DNA from: Fasciolopsis buskii
Lineage: Eukaryota > Platyhelminthes > Trematoda > Plagiorchiida > Fasciolidae
Direction: 5' to 3'
Assembly: GCA_008360955.1 (NCBI GenBank)
Contig: LUCM01001670.1
Span: 24,846-88,845, forward strand
Length of the DNA: 64,000 bases
In this document: piece after piece, positions 11,713 through 24,150 of the stretch
Numbering within the stretch: position 1 is the stretch's first letter
How the letters are laid out: each line of letters starts with the position of its first letter
Notes under the pieces: model-generated
What the model was told of the DNA's origin: nothing
The model's database searches: none
The model's input: only the letters and a program-made list of their open reading frames with translations
Made by a program: the position numbers and the translations under genes

Positions 11713-14700
11713 GGTCTCAAGGTCGATTTATGTGGTCCACCAATCTTGATGCTTTAGGTGGATGATGCATACGCAAGGGTGACTGGTCTGAGGGAAGCGA
11801 AACAAATTACAGTTTACTGGCGACGAACGAAGTGACTTTTCAACGCGACTGGCATTCTTTGCTCTATTTATTTTGTATGGCCCTGGACTGGCTACGCAAG
11901 TTTTTATACTTATAACCACCGTATTTTATCGTCTGCGGCAAATCAGTGGAATCAGTTATGACTTGTTGACACTCTTCCTCGAAATGTACAACCAAAAGCA
12001 CATATGATGATGTGGCCTCATAAACGCATCTCCAGGTCTGTCTCCGGTTCCCGTCCTTAACGTAAACTCTTATGGGCCTACTGCCGTCCCTTAGACAACT
12101 GGATTTTCACTAGCACACAGGTTGCAATCACCAATTGTCATAGCATGTTTTGTTAAACAATTTCTTTTATTTTGTTATATCAATTCATTCGTATTCCAAA
12201 AGATGTGTCTCTTCTAAGTGTTCAGTTTTGCTGCGTTTTTACACCTGATTGGATTCAGATTAATTGCTTAGGGTTTACTGCCTTCGGTAGACCTTGATAT
12301 ACACGGTAAGAATTAATTTTATTAAAAGCAGCTCATATTTTACTGACAATACTATTCATATACAAAGAGCATGTGACTTCTGGATGTGACATTCCTACAT
12401 CACATTGATACCATTGAGGCGAGATGTTGTTGTTGCGGTGATGCTTCTTTGTATGCTGACAGTCACGTGTATTTGCGTAGGTTTTTGATCTGTAACCTTG
12501 TCTGACACTTCCTTTGCCCTGTCGTGATAGAATAACACGTTTACAAGATTGTCCCGTGTGTCGGTTTCAGACAAATAAAAATTACACGAAAAAACGATTT
12601 AGACAATCTAAAAAAACATCAGCTTGACCGAGTGACAATCAGGTAATTCCGCACACCAGACAGTCACATCAGCATGATTCCGAACTAGGTATCACCGCCC
12701 AAAAATTGGTGCTCTTCAAGGCACTTTAAGCCATTTCACCACATATAAATGTGCTTTGCGCAAAATGTTTAAAAGTTCTGCTCGAGGATATTCCAAATTT
12801 TAGACTGAAATGATTGTTGAATCTAACTTGGGTCAGCCGATCGTTGCAGCTATTTCATGACTTTGAGTGATGGTGCCCATGTTATCTCAGGCTGGTCGTT
12901 TTCATAAGATCTTGATCGTGGAACTTTGCACTTTTGGTTGCTGCAGCCGCTTTCCAAACAGATGTAACCTTTTTTTGAAGCTTGTGTGGTAGAAATCACA
13001 ACAAATAAAATGGGAAGCAAATGCTCGTTAGAGCACATGAACATATTCCAAAAATCCTGATATGAAAAGACTAAAAGCTTTTCTTCAGCTCGATTTATCG
13101 TCTCTCATCGAAAGGTGCTATATAGACACCGTAAATGCACTTCAGACGATAAATTTTTAGACATTTTCTGAGGCTATCTGTGTGGCGTCGCATAGATGAC
13201 CCCTCAAAATGCTGGGCTTTTTCACTAGTCTTGCCTTACCGCATTTGACGTACCAGCATGGCTACGATGAACAAAACCAATTCGTACCTGTTTCGTCTTC
13301 CCTATCCATGTAAGGCTGATCTTTGCCCTGAGTGTGGCTTTCAGTTATCAAGTGAAACTGATACCTAGAATCTGGTCAGGTTCTTCCTTCACAAAATTTC
13401 CACCAGGCAGTTGAAAACAGAACACCTCAAACTTTGGTAGACCTTCAATGCAAATGGACAAAAGAACCGGAACTCAAAAATCGATTACTGTATACTTGAC
13501 GAAAAAGAGGTCAGAGACAGTCAGAAAAAGCCGAAGCAGACGGCATCCTAGGATAAGGCTGTATCAAGCTGCACGGTGGAGAGTCAAGCTGCATGAATCA
13601 AGTGTGACCCGAACTCTTAGAAGATGTCCTCAAAAGTGGGATTGCTCAAACATGCATGGTTGTAATAATGTGGCTTTGGTGGAGCACATGGAGATGGCTG
13701 ACTACCGAGCATCACCACTGAAGTCGACAATTAATTGGGCATCATCATCAGCAGTGTTCAAAGATCTTTTGCGAACAGTAAGGATTGAGGAAAGTTAACG
13801 CTTCACTTTTCCAAGACTTTAAAGCTAGAAGGGATAGAAAAACAGAGTGAAAGAGTGGGCCAATCCAAAAAAATCAGAGGATTAAGACAGGACCTTCATT
13901 GCCTGATTATGACACTCAAACACTCTTTTCTCCCACTACAATTCTAGGCTCAAAGCTTAATCAATGTGGGGGTTTCACAAGCATGATATTATGTCTGTCA
14001 AAGAACGAAAAACTTTGCAAAAGAGGTAAGGGATGGCACCATATTTTGAGTGTTGTGGCATCGTTTTTGTCCAGTTGGCTGGAGTGAGAAGGAATTGTTG
14101 AGGTGGAGTACTATAAGGATTAAATTCTGTAGCCGAGAGGCCCGTGAGCTGAAAAACCGTCGGATTCTGTTCAACCCTTGGGGAGTCAGAAATTGTTTTA
14201 TGATCTCGCTAACTCTGGCGCCTTCAGTAGGTTTCCTCGACTAAAGCCCATCCTAGCCCGTCTAACAGAGTGAAAACCATCACATAGCTTGTTTCCGGTC
14301 GACACGACAATTTAGCTTATTTTCATAATCAGCTGAACCATGCAGGTATTCACACTATCGAGTTCCCTAGTCGATTACCCTCTGACTGACTGGTTCACTG
14401 TCTTTTCTTTAGTCTTCATATCGAATGCGACCCCACTCCTCTCTGTGCGTGCTACAAAATCAGACATAATTCAATGTGTGGTCTAGTGCCTGGCTGACTC
14501 CGTACTCGTCCTCGGGCTTGCAGTTAACCCACTTCCAAGCCCGTGCGCTGTTCAACGGGTGTCGACGTTTGGCGGCCAGTATTAATTTTTTGGGTATGGC
14601 AGTGCTTCACCTCTGTATGGTTTATCGCACCGAAGTGGCCTTGCATTTTTGACACCCGCACCTAGCTTCCTCCTACAGAAATCCCCTGAAAATTTATCTT

Positions 14701-16534
14701 CAACAAAGCGCTATTCAACACTAGGTCGAACAACGGTCAAGTGCTCGGCTGTCACGAATCAGTGGCTGGTTAACATATTCCAGGTAACATTGCAGTGTCA
14801 ATAGACCGGTCATTTCATTCACGCTTCACGTTCACATCTACTGGTGACTAATACCAGTCTAGCCTTCACATCAACCTGTCAACCAACGTTCTCATCAAAT
14901 TTACCCTAGCCCACAATTCATTAGACTGTCTTCAGTACAAGCGGCTTTTATGTTCATCCGTTCTCTTTTCAGGCGAGTTTCTAGCTTAATGGGAATAGTT
15001 TCCATATTTGTTGGTGCTTTATTCACATTGGAAATAGGACGATCAAGGGGCCACCGATCGGGACAATCCAAAAATTTGTGCATCAACAATACCGGCTGTA
15101 AGGGTAGCGGATATTGACTCTGGTCAAAAGTCCAAGCAGCTGTGATGATATCTCTGATCACGTCAACCGGATAAGCTGAAGACCCAGTGTGCTACTCATA
15201 ACAAACTAATATGAGTGATTTGATTTCGGATAATTGATGGACGTTATTTTTTGCTCAGCTTGCTTCTACGTTCTGAAGCTAGCGGGAAAGGGAGATAAAA
15301 GCGACTGACAAATTGAGGCCGAGGAAGACGAACTAGAAAACACCAATAATCCATTTACTAAGAACAAAAGCCCATCTAAGAAGTCACTTACTGCCTAATT
15401 CACCTTACTCTTCAAAGTTGGCAATCTGTTTCTGATTTTGTGGTCAAAGAAATATTCAAACGGTAGACAACGTTGAACCACGAATGAAATAAATCAGATT
15501 TTAGAAGCACGAAAAAATGATGTCAAAGAGTTCTACGACTGGGCCCCAAAAGCCTCTCAGAGCATTCAACGAATTGTTTTGCGGAAGACGATAAATATTC
15601 TGGATTGCTCAGTGTCTTCGAATCCAGTAGAACGCAGTTTATCAGCCTAGGTTAAAAAAGAAGAATGAATTTAACAAAGGCTCTGATAAATTTAGGCACT
15701 ATGTGAGATAGCTACACAGTGAATTTAATGTTTTCTTCGACGAGTTTTGTATTAACGCCATTTGTGGCCAGGGGAGTGTCTCAAAATCAACCAGTTATCG
15801 CATGGCCCATTTTATGTTCATATCCTAACTGTTACTATTTTGTGCAATTTAATTCTAGGGGTTGAAATTATCCAGTCAGGTTTGTTGATGGCTAGACCAT
15901 AGTTATTTTGTTCCTGCCTTAGTCCCAGGAGTAACTGACTATCGCAACCAACAGTAGAGTGTCGTCCCAGGAGTAAATACACTGTGAAATAATGGGTGAC
16001 TCCTATGCCAGTCGCACTACAGTATAGTTTGATAATATCGAAATTAAATAGGATTGTCGTTCGTGACGAGAAAAAAGGGAGATAATGTTTATGAATTCTG
16101 CAGCTAAATGACCCAAAAAACCATGATTCACCTTTTACTAGCTCACATTCCTTCAACAAAAGACAAAAAGACTTAAGTCTTAACTGCACCCCTTGATAGA
16201 TAACAATACAATGCATGATGATATTTTTCAAATAAGAGGCTTCTACGAACTCAACGAGAGCATAGACATACTTCAGAACGAAAAGCCAAAACATCTTAGG
16301 TTCATTATTATTAGGGCAGAACCAGACAGGAATTCTGTTATTAATATGAAAACTGGCGTTGCAAAAACCCAGAGTGAAAGGAAGTAAGATTGCCTGGCAA
16401 AAGGTTTCGTAAAAATTGTTTTCATCTCAATTCACTCTTTATAAGATCCATGATTATCCCAGAGTAAATAGTAGAAATTTCGAAAACACTCTTGTTTAAG
16501 AAAAATTCACGCTGTATTTCGTGTCCCGAATTCT
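11713..16534. other. No recognised gene; a few coding-like scraps
   Basis: No domain was recognised. The best scrap is an open frame from 15477 to 15649 on the plus strand (57 codons, no stop), with charged, protein-like composition such as EINQILEARKNDVKEFYDW. ORFs at 13448-13798 (+, 116 codons, Arg/Ser/Lys rich) and 15818-16294 (-, 158 codons) have no recognisable features. At 15918 and 15967 the 12-mer TCCCAGGAGTAA occurs twice about 50 bp apart, a small direct repeat. Confidence 0.35.
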
Positions 16535-17074
16535 TCAGAAGGCTTGAAAATTGTGCCACGTTGTTGGTAATATGGTGATCGGAATAGACGAGTGTTTGAT
16601 CATGTACTTGTACAAATCTCGTCCCATGCGATCACAATGGGACAAATGTTCCGGGGCCCAGAGTAGCAATAAATCACCACCAAACTGTTTGGTTGCTTGG
16701 ACCAAAGCAGATTCCGGATGTGAGTCCACATAAATGACAGATTTTGCCTTGAATCCATGTATTCGTGCATGATGAACATAGATCAAGCAGAGACGTCTCT
16801 TATCGGCCAACTGCTGTTTATCCATGGGAATGTTGGTAGTTACAATGGATGACCCGACTGGCATGCACATATCCAATGAGAAATTGGTTGTTCTCGGCTG
16901 AACAATGTGGACGAATATGATGCGAATTTCATCTGGTTTGTTCAGTTGATAGAACTGTTGAAGGAGGAAGAGTGACGGGACCGTGTGACCGATAGGTATG
17001 ATGACGGTATTTGGATTTTGAATTCCACTCATCCTCTGTCGAGTATTTGTATTGTCGTGACCCATTTGAATCAT
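16535..17074 (-). CDS. Universal stress protein (USP) family protein
   Basis: A 179-codon uninterrupted ORF starting with ATG at 17074. Residues ~20-27 form the opening beta strand (NTVIIPIG), which starts many USP domains. A central hydrophobic strand reads IRIIFVHIV. The stretch near residues 110-150 fits the late USP core: KSVIYVD, then HPESALVQATKQFGGDLLLL, then a closing SSIPITIL strand. Length matches the usual 140-180 residues. USPs are small soluble nucleotide-binding or dimerising proteins linked to stress responses, and flatworms carry expanded families of them. The nucleotide-binding loop normally follows Gly-2X-Gly-9X-Gly-(Ser/Thr). Here the equivalent segment is WAPEHLSHCDRMGRDLYKY and lacks most of the glycines, so ATP binding is doubtful. 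The gene has no intron in the coding region. Its 5' end faces another ORF 22 bp away. Family assignment is from motif reading only. Confidence 0.8.
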   Translation of the reverse strand: MIQMGHDNTNTRQRMSGIQNPNTVIIPIGHTVPSLFLLQQFYQLNKPDEIRIIFVHIVQPRTTNFSLDMCMPVGSSIVTTNIPMDKQQLADKRRLCLIYVHHARIHGFKAKSVIYVDSHPESALVQATKQFGGDLLLLWAPEHLSHCDRMGRDLYKYMIKHSSIPITILPTTWHNFQAF

Positions 17075-17096
17075 ATTTGATTTCGTATTTTATTCG

Positions 17097-17342
17097 ATGA
17101 CTATGAACAGTCTAATTTATACCATTTTCTTCATCGTTCTAATGCTGGTAGTGGGTTCGCGTCCATGTGCATTTTCGTTTATGGTACTTGACCCGAAACG
17201 TATTTTGCTTTCTTTTCAAAATGCATACGAACTGGATTATTTTGATGCGATTAATTTGCGTGGGCTCTGCTGTTTGCCATTTCGCGGCACGGGTTCAATA
17301 ATGTGGGCGGAGGAACGTTTTTATGTTATTGCTTCAAAATAG
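17097..17342 (+). CDS. Small ORF with signal-peptide-like start, divergent from USP
   Basis: An 81-codon ORF from ATG at 17097 to TAG. The first ~25 residues (MTMNSLIYTIFFIVLMLVVG and on) form a hydrophobic run typical of a signal peptide or an N-terminal anchor. The rest has four cysteines and no motif I recognise. Its ATG lies 22 bp from the start codon of the USP gene on the other strand, so the two would have to share a very small promoter region or overlap in their 5' UTRs. It may equally be a chance ORF in AT-rich 5' flanking DNA. I assign no function. Confidence 0.2.
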   Translation: MTMNSLIYTIFFIVLMLVVGSRPCAFSFMVLDPKRILLSFQNAYELDYFDAINLRGLCCLPFRGTGSIMWAEERFYVIASK

Positions 17343-20221
17343 TTCTATTCTGCACTTAAAGCCAAAAATGGAACTTAAGCAAATTACTATACCTTTTGGT
17401 AAAATCTCGATGGACTAAAAATCTGGATTCAATTGAATATTTCCAGCTGCTTTGTAAGAAAAAACTCTTAGTTTGCTGTTGACAGCATAACCAAAATAAC
17501 CGACCCAATAAGGTGTTCAAGGAAACATGCGTCTGGCACGGTTGCCACACAATTTTTCATGGAAAATCTTGAATTGATTTTGCGTATTATCCTAGTACGA
17601 GAGCTAAATTTGGGTTGCTTCATTGCTGAGGATTTATGAGAGCGATAGGCAGTGCTTAGGGATCGTGAGAGGTCGTCCCATTGTCAGCAGTATACGCGCG
17701 GAAATAGCATACTATTTAACGCTGCTCAACTGTAATTTCCCGTCTATTTCATTATTTTTTGTTAACTCTAACATTTGTTGACAAACAACCAAGCAACCAA
17801 ACCTTTTCCCTAAGAAAACAAATCTTACGTTTGGGAATGCATTAACCTATATTTTATAAAATGCGGCAAAAATGTGTAAAATTAGTTCACTGTCCTACAT
17901 ACTTGCTCATCTCGTTCTTAAGATAGTTGTAATGCATAAACGTTGGTCGCATATGAATTTCGTTTCCTTAACAAAAGGTTGGACCAACAATCAAATCGCG
18001 GGCATTAGCTTGTGTGCTGCTTGGGTGAGTCATTAAAAAGCCCAACTACTCACAATGCTATCACATGCAAACAGAATAAAACAAAGAAACCAATCATGAG
18101 CCAGCCACGGTGAACTTATCAGACGGGCATAGGTTGAAAAATTTGGCTAGTGAAAAATTCAATTATTGCCGTTTTTTCTAACTGCGGTGAATGTCGAAAT
18201 CCAACTTTGGGATTTCTTCGGGTATCGTTAACGGCCGAATAAATTCTTAGAGTAGTTGAGCATTAATAAGCTTCTGTGTTTGTTGTTCAAAGAGGGTTTC
18301 AAGGAGAATAGAAAAGGCACGGTGAGTAGTTTTATCACTATCCATTTGCCAGAATTCAGGCTTCTTTTAGGGACGAAACATACATTCACTTTGTGTTACA
18401 GAACGATTCTAAAGAGATCAGATGGAAAACTTCGATGTCGGCTGAAGGCATCTCCATATGCGTTCTAAGGACTTAACTTTGTGCCCAAATGAAATTCCCT
18501 TAGACTCTTGAACGGCTTTGGCCAAAAATCATTGATGTCACCACTAGACGTAATGTCAACATTAGTCCAGGTCTCAGACCGCAGACAAGTGACCCTCACT
18601 GCGATTCCTAAACCCCGCGTTCTAATGGGTCGGCCTATCAATACCGTGCTGACTGACTTACAGTACCATTTGTCACCATACTTAATTTTTACCTTGTTTG
18701 TAACTACCAGGAACTGATAGTCATAAATAATCATTGTGCTATGCTCCTATCTTCTGATTCGAATGTCGCGCTCGTCTTCTTTTCAGGAAGGGATAAAAAT
18801 GCGAGAGGAACAAGTGGATTACTGGTCCACGCACAGTGCTCGTTATCCGCATTGTCTACAAAAACGGTTAGCTGATAATTCTGGGGAAAACATTTTTATT
18901 TGCCTTTCCATCTCTGCTCATGGTACCTGTATTGTTACCAGTTCTCATTATTGGGTATGGTATTGTGTTTATTATCATCTAAACAAACCACACAAGCCCG
19001 ATCCCGTGGTTTAACGTAATGTAGTTCTGCCGTACACAGCTAACCCAGTTATGATTCCGGCCGGGGCTGGATACTTTTCCTTAAGATGATATTTAGTTAT
19101 TCACGGTTTCCTCCCTGTAATAATGTGGACCGAAGTAGGAATACTATTGCCAAAATAAAATACTCATGATTATCGCTGATATTAGAATTATTTTTGGAGG
19201 ACGAATTTGGGTTAGACGACAAGTTAGCTTTCATTTGCTTACTGGTTGCACGGATCGGAAAAGGTGGGAAACGATGAGTATGATCCTTTGGGCGGTTCGA
19301 ATACTTCTTTCAGTAATTGCAAAATACGCTTGCTAATATTGTATCCAATCAAACTGTACGACCTGAGTCAGCCAGAAAAGAACCAACGATTTTACAAAAT
19401 CAAAGCTAAAACCAAAGAATGTCATCAGTTTTTAGTGGAGGAAGAGGGAAATGCTCTTCGTGGCTTGAATGTTCCATGTAATAATAACACTGGTGATGAC
19501 AATTATAAGCATGCTTGTATAAACTATCTGATTCGACTGATTTTTCGGCTTGATCGCAAGCATAAGACGAGCCTCACTCGGGCTATCCGAAATAGCCCAT
19601 TTCCTTATTGTGATAAACGAGCACCATAGTTGACTAGTCGACTGCACGCATTTGTGTATTATCTACAAGCGAAATCAATATCTAGTGAACTATCAAAATT
19701 GACTGCTTATTGAACCGCTCGAGGAGGTGTATAAGAAATGAAATAAAACTGTGTGAGTTGATTTCGCCGACAGAAAGGCAAGGTGAACGGTTATGCGACC
19801 AGTGTGCAAATATTGAGCTGTGACAATTTCTATTGGTCATATATGTACTTACGTATTTTGCTGAAAACTTTAAGTTCATGTTAACTGCAGCTTTAACCTA
19901 CTCTACAATTGGAATGTTGGTTGTAGTGCCAATTCTACGCTCAACATCAATCCGGAGGACGGTAACCTATGCCATTTGAAGGATCCAGAGTACGAGCTGG
20001 ATGCTATTTAGTTACTTGTTATTCAGTTTGCATAATAGTACTGTAGAGAAATAAGTTTCGTTTAATTAGCATTTTCGATCAGACAATCTAGTGATTAGGG
20101 TGAAAATTCCCCGTCATCTATTGGAACAGTTGAGAATGAGCTTGACGTGCAAATGCTGGTCTCAGATATTTTCCGCACAGCAAATTAAAAGTGACACAGA
20201 GCTGAGGTTGATCTGCATCTG
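17343..20221. other. No recognised gene
   Basis: Several open stretches (18465-18734 minus, 89 codons; 19246-19629 plus, 127 codons but starting at TTG) look unremarkable. A consensus-like 3' splice site, TCTTCTTTTCAG, ends at about 18785, and a 36-residue hydrophobic frame ends at 18982. They are in conflicting frames and do not make a gene I can support. Confidence 0.35.
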
Positions 20222-20328
20222 CGATTTATGATGATTCCTAACAGGGATGAAACAACTTGACAGTGCTTCTATGGTTTCTTGATGATGACTTGAGCGGTGA
20301 TATCACATGGTGAATTATTTCATGGAGA
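20222..20328 (+). repeat. SINE-like repeat body, copy on plus strand
   Basis: Contains GATTCCTAACAGGGATGAAA, an AGTGCTTCTATGGTTTCTT segment and a terminal CACATGGTGAATTATTTCATG. All three are shared in order with 22840-22930 and, inverted, with 1110-1230. The tRNA-like head is absent. Confidence 0.6.
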
Positions 20329-22689
20329 AAGAATAGTTTGGCTTAATCGTACCAGAGAGGTGTTGGTTTAATAAACAGTTAGTTGCCTAATATCTGAACT
20401 GCACAAGCAGTGCATGGGGACATGGGCCCGTTGTTCGAGTTTAATCTAAGAGACGGTGGGTAAATTATGTCCTGAAGTTCCATTTCAGAGAATTTCGATA
20501 AATTTCCGTGGTATCCAAAATGAACAAATTTGAAAAAAATGCGATCGGACAGTGCTTCTGACAATTTTCCAAATTGCTAATCTCATTGGTTTACCCAGTC
20601 TTCTCTGTTATGTGGAAAAATTTGACCCACAGTCATCCAGGAATTCTCGTAGACAATTACGGTTAACCACCTCAGTGCTTTACGTTCCCGTTAAGTGGCA
20701 GTTCACCGCTGTAAAACATTTTTGTTCCTCTAATAAAATTCGTCCTGTTCTACTTCATCTAATATGTCGCTCCGCATTTTCATTTTTCTTACCTTCACTT
20801 ATCAATGCTTTGGTCCAGGTGTGTTGACATGCCGGTTAATCTAAAATTATCTGTAATAAAAGCGCTACCTAGGATGCTTCCGTTTTGCGAAATTGATTGT
20901 TTGAAACATTTCTGTTTGTTCAGGGTTTGCCAAAACTCATTTCTGCCGCTGTCTCTCCGTAAATTTGTGGCAGGGTGATTGGGTTTATGTCTTTATTTAA
21001 TGTATTCGATTGCTAATTAAGTTGTTATTTTATCAACCACTAAAATATTGTTACTTTTATTATTAATTGCTTGCCTTACTGGGTGAAGGTGGACATAAAC
21101 ATTTGGCTTCCAACATAAACGCCAGGAGTACCAGCTACACGTACCCGGTGACATTTCTGGTGCACAGTTAATCGTTGTAACGGGTTTTGTTATTACGATT
21201 ATCTCATTAAACTGTCATGTGGTTGTGCGTCGCTCAAAATTTCATGATGCCGATCAACAGTTCATTCCGTTTTTCAGGCTGTGGGTTTCATCCATCCAGT
21301 ACTTTTGTGTTTCAACCGTATAAAGGTAATCTCCAAAACGAATCGAAATTTATCCATGTAGCTCGGGTAGAATTTCATTTGGATATTGCTATTCGAAAGC
21401 CCGAAAAACATTGCTGTCAATTTTATGAATTTCACTTTCGGAACTTGTACCTCTGAAACGCAATGCGTTGTACACAAACGTCATGTACGAAATGAAAACT
21501 TCCGATACCAATGCCTTCACGCTAACAAAGTTGCTTATTATATAGGGAAATCAACCTGTTCCATATATACAACGGCAGGATGAAATGTAGCTTGTAAGTG
21601 TCAAATACACTTTTAACTACATGTTTCATGGATGATTGTGATAGACAGAATATGCCTCTGCGTATATGGTCCACTGAAATGGGACAGCACGGACAACCAT
21701 TATCCAGGTAATAAATGCGGCACCGATCCACACTGGGTCTCGAATTTTCTGTTCGCAGTCTTTTCACTTATAAGAAAACGAGCAATGGGTACCTTGAAAA
21801 CTTTCATATCCTTTCGAAAAAATTGATATTTTTGTGAACACCTGATTAATTTGATGCTGTCAGTGCAAAGTTAGGATGCAGTGCCACACGAAACCACATA
21901 GAAATTCACCTTTTATATGGAATAACAAGTGCCAGAAACTTGTAGACGGTCATAATGTCCACCATCGAACGAAAACAACAAAATTGGTACGAGAAGGGAC
22001 AAAAAAACGAAATTTGTCTCTAGAAAAATAGGCCATTCTTATTTGTTGTTCTGTGGAAGGTTCACGAGCAAATCACGTGGCATGACTTTACATTTGCCTG
22101 AAAACACAAGTTACTCCCGAGCACTCCACTCTGTATCTCAAAGGATTCAACACATCCATCCGGCAAAGGGCTGCAAACGGAATCTGAAGCCGACGGCAAA
22201 AAAGATACCAGAAGGCAAGATAAATCTGCTGGATGGCGTTTTCTTATACGGCCAGTAGTATGTTCGCTTCACCTGTAGACTTCGTAATGTCATGTCATTC
22301 GTTTCAGAAGGCTGACTAAACTTGAAATGTTTAAGAACAACTTGACGATCACGAACATTGAAGTCCCAGTAGAAGACATCCACGCTGAGTTAGAACTGAA
22401 ATTATCGACAGAATTCAGTCTATTTCAGAGACCAAACAATCGAAGTCTAAAGCTCGGAAATATTGCGAAAAGAACAAAATATAACAGAAATTTGGGCTTC
22501 AGTCGACCTGCTCATAAACGTCGACGACACCTCGTGGCGACACCTTGTATTGTTGCTCACAATACCGTGTTCTGTTTCTGTGGTGATTCCCGGTTTTGGA
22601 TGGTATCGCAGACAAGTGAACTACGTTTGTGTATTCTCAGAACTATTACGGTTTACATGAAATAATCCTTCATATGAAATTAGCGCCCA
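20329..22689. other. No recognised gene
   Basis: Only short overlapping ORFs on both strands, all below 115 codons and without domains. The longest, 22327-22665 on the plus strand, overlaps equally open frames on both strands and shows no coding signature. Confidence 0.4.
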
Positions 22690-22930
22690 GTTCGACACTA
22701 AGAAACCATGGAAGCACTGGACAGCTGTCTCATTCTTGTTAGGAATCATCAACAGTGCATATCCACCGCGCCCGAACAGGGACGCGAACCCGGGACAAGC
22801 GATATTAAGTCTAAAGCTTTAGCCAATGCGCTGCCGGGCAGGATGATGTCGCCTAACAGGGATGAAGTAGCTGTACATGGTTTCCTTATATGGAGCTGAG
22901 CCTTGGTATCACGTGGTGAATTATTTCATG
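22690..22930 (-). repeat. tRNA-derived SINE with inverted body copies
   Basis: On the minus strand the centre carries Pol III boxes: an A box TGGCTAAAGCTTT and a B box GGTTCGCGTCC (the plus strand shows GGACGCGAACC at about 22782). The element then runs into a body that includes GATTCCTAACAAGAATGAGA and CCATGGTTTCTTAG. To the right (22840-22930) a second body copy lies in the opposite orientation (CCTAACAGGGATGAAG, CATGGTTTCC, CACGTGGTGAATTATTTCATG). The whole is therefore fold-back shaped, with the tRNA-like part between two inverted body segments. Confidence 0.7.
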
Positions 22931-23831
22931 AAAACATAATCTCCTAATACACCTGTTATCGTTTACTAGTACTACATCGCCAAGGACCGAGTGGACGACG
23001 GTGACGGTATTTCGTAGTCTCAACATTCAGCTACACATGTGTGTCGGTTGAAGATATATTTACTGGCTGCACGGTCCTGATCATATTATGCATACGCAGA
23101 GATTTCAGCATGCGGCTGCTCCTATTTACTCGAAGAAGGTCTCCACTTTTCACTACCACTCCCGTGTCAAAGTAATTTGTGGGTGGTAGAGGGAAATGAT
23201 TTACCCTATTTTATAGAACTCAAAAGCCATCAGGGAATGCAAACAGTGATTATCTTAAAGTTGCGGACTTGAGGGTGCATTGATCCCCGTGATAGTTCTG
23301 TAGTGCCTTAATGTGACCCCGTCTCATGACCCACACTTTAATTTGAAGCCAATTTCAAACAGTCGTAGCACCCTGTGCGATGCAGTCTGGCCGTCAGGTT
23401 CATCAACCTAAGAGTTTGATTGGCACCTTACTTGTCAATTCCAGTTATATTTCTTTGGTTAGTACATATTTAGATTGGAGAAAAAAATATAATAATCTTT
23501 TCTTATTTTTATGGCGTGCCGATTTAGTTTCATCATCTCTGATTTTAGCCGTGAATCACACACAGTTTTTGTTCTGTATTGAACATGACTGTTGGACCAA
23601 CCTAGGCAAATCGAATTGGACGTGGAATCGAACTTGAAGACTATGCATTAGGTAATTTCATCTGTTTTTTTGCGACAGTTATGTAAGCATCGATTAAACT
23701 AGTCCTAATTCCCCAGTGAGGCCATTCTTTTGTCTTTTACTTCCTTTATTAATGAAATCACAATGTACATTCATTTCAAAATATGATCGCGGACAACAAA
23801 CAGCTGTCAAGTGGGGCAGTTGGCCGGCGGC

Positions 23832-23892
23832 GGGAGGATTCAAACAAGCAACCTTCGGTTTGAGATGACATGGCATTGGCCGCTGACAACCT
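23832..23892 (-). repeat. tRNA-like Pol III promoter segment
   Basis: On the minus strand, TCAGCGGCCAATGCC resembles an A box and GTTTGAATCC (complement of 23836-23845) resembles a B box, with tRNA-like spacing. No complete cloverleaf can be drawn by eye. This is likely the head of another tRNA-derived SINE. Confidence 0.45.
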
Positions 23893-24150
23893 CAAGAGCG
23901 ACCTATGCAGGCAACTGGAGAGTACTTAGTTTACCTGCGTAAAATAATTTACCAAGATACCTTAACAAATTGATAAATCATTGCTAGTTAGGGTTAAGAA
24001 GTTGGTCTAAACTTGAATGCCTCAGGGTTACGAGGGTTGTTTGTTCGTCTGCTAAAACGTCAGCAGTGTTTATGGAGTTGAAATGCAAAAATGGCAGCTG
24101 TTCTGCTTGCGGTCGATTGAACACCGAGCTCCCCTATCCAATCTTGTTTC

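Noticed and set aside
12850..13044. Short minus-strand ORF with a secretion-signal-like start and several cysteines
   Set aside because: 64 codons in otherwise non-coding DNA, no flanking exon or conserved motif. Chance cannot be excluded.
18736..19014. Possible exon after a TCTTCTTTTCAG acceptor, with a hydrophobic C-terminal anchor (18872-18982)
   Set aside because: The long open frame and the hydrophobic frame differ, no partner exon was found, and no family is recognisable.
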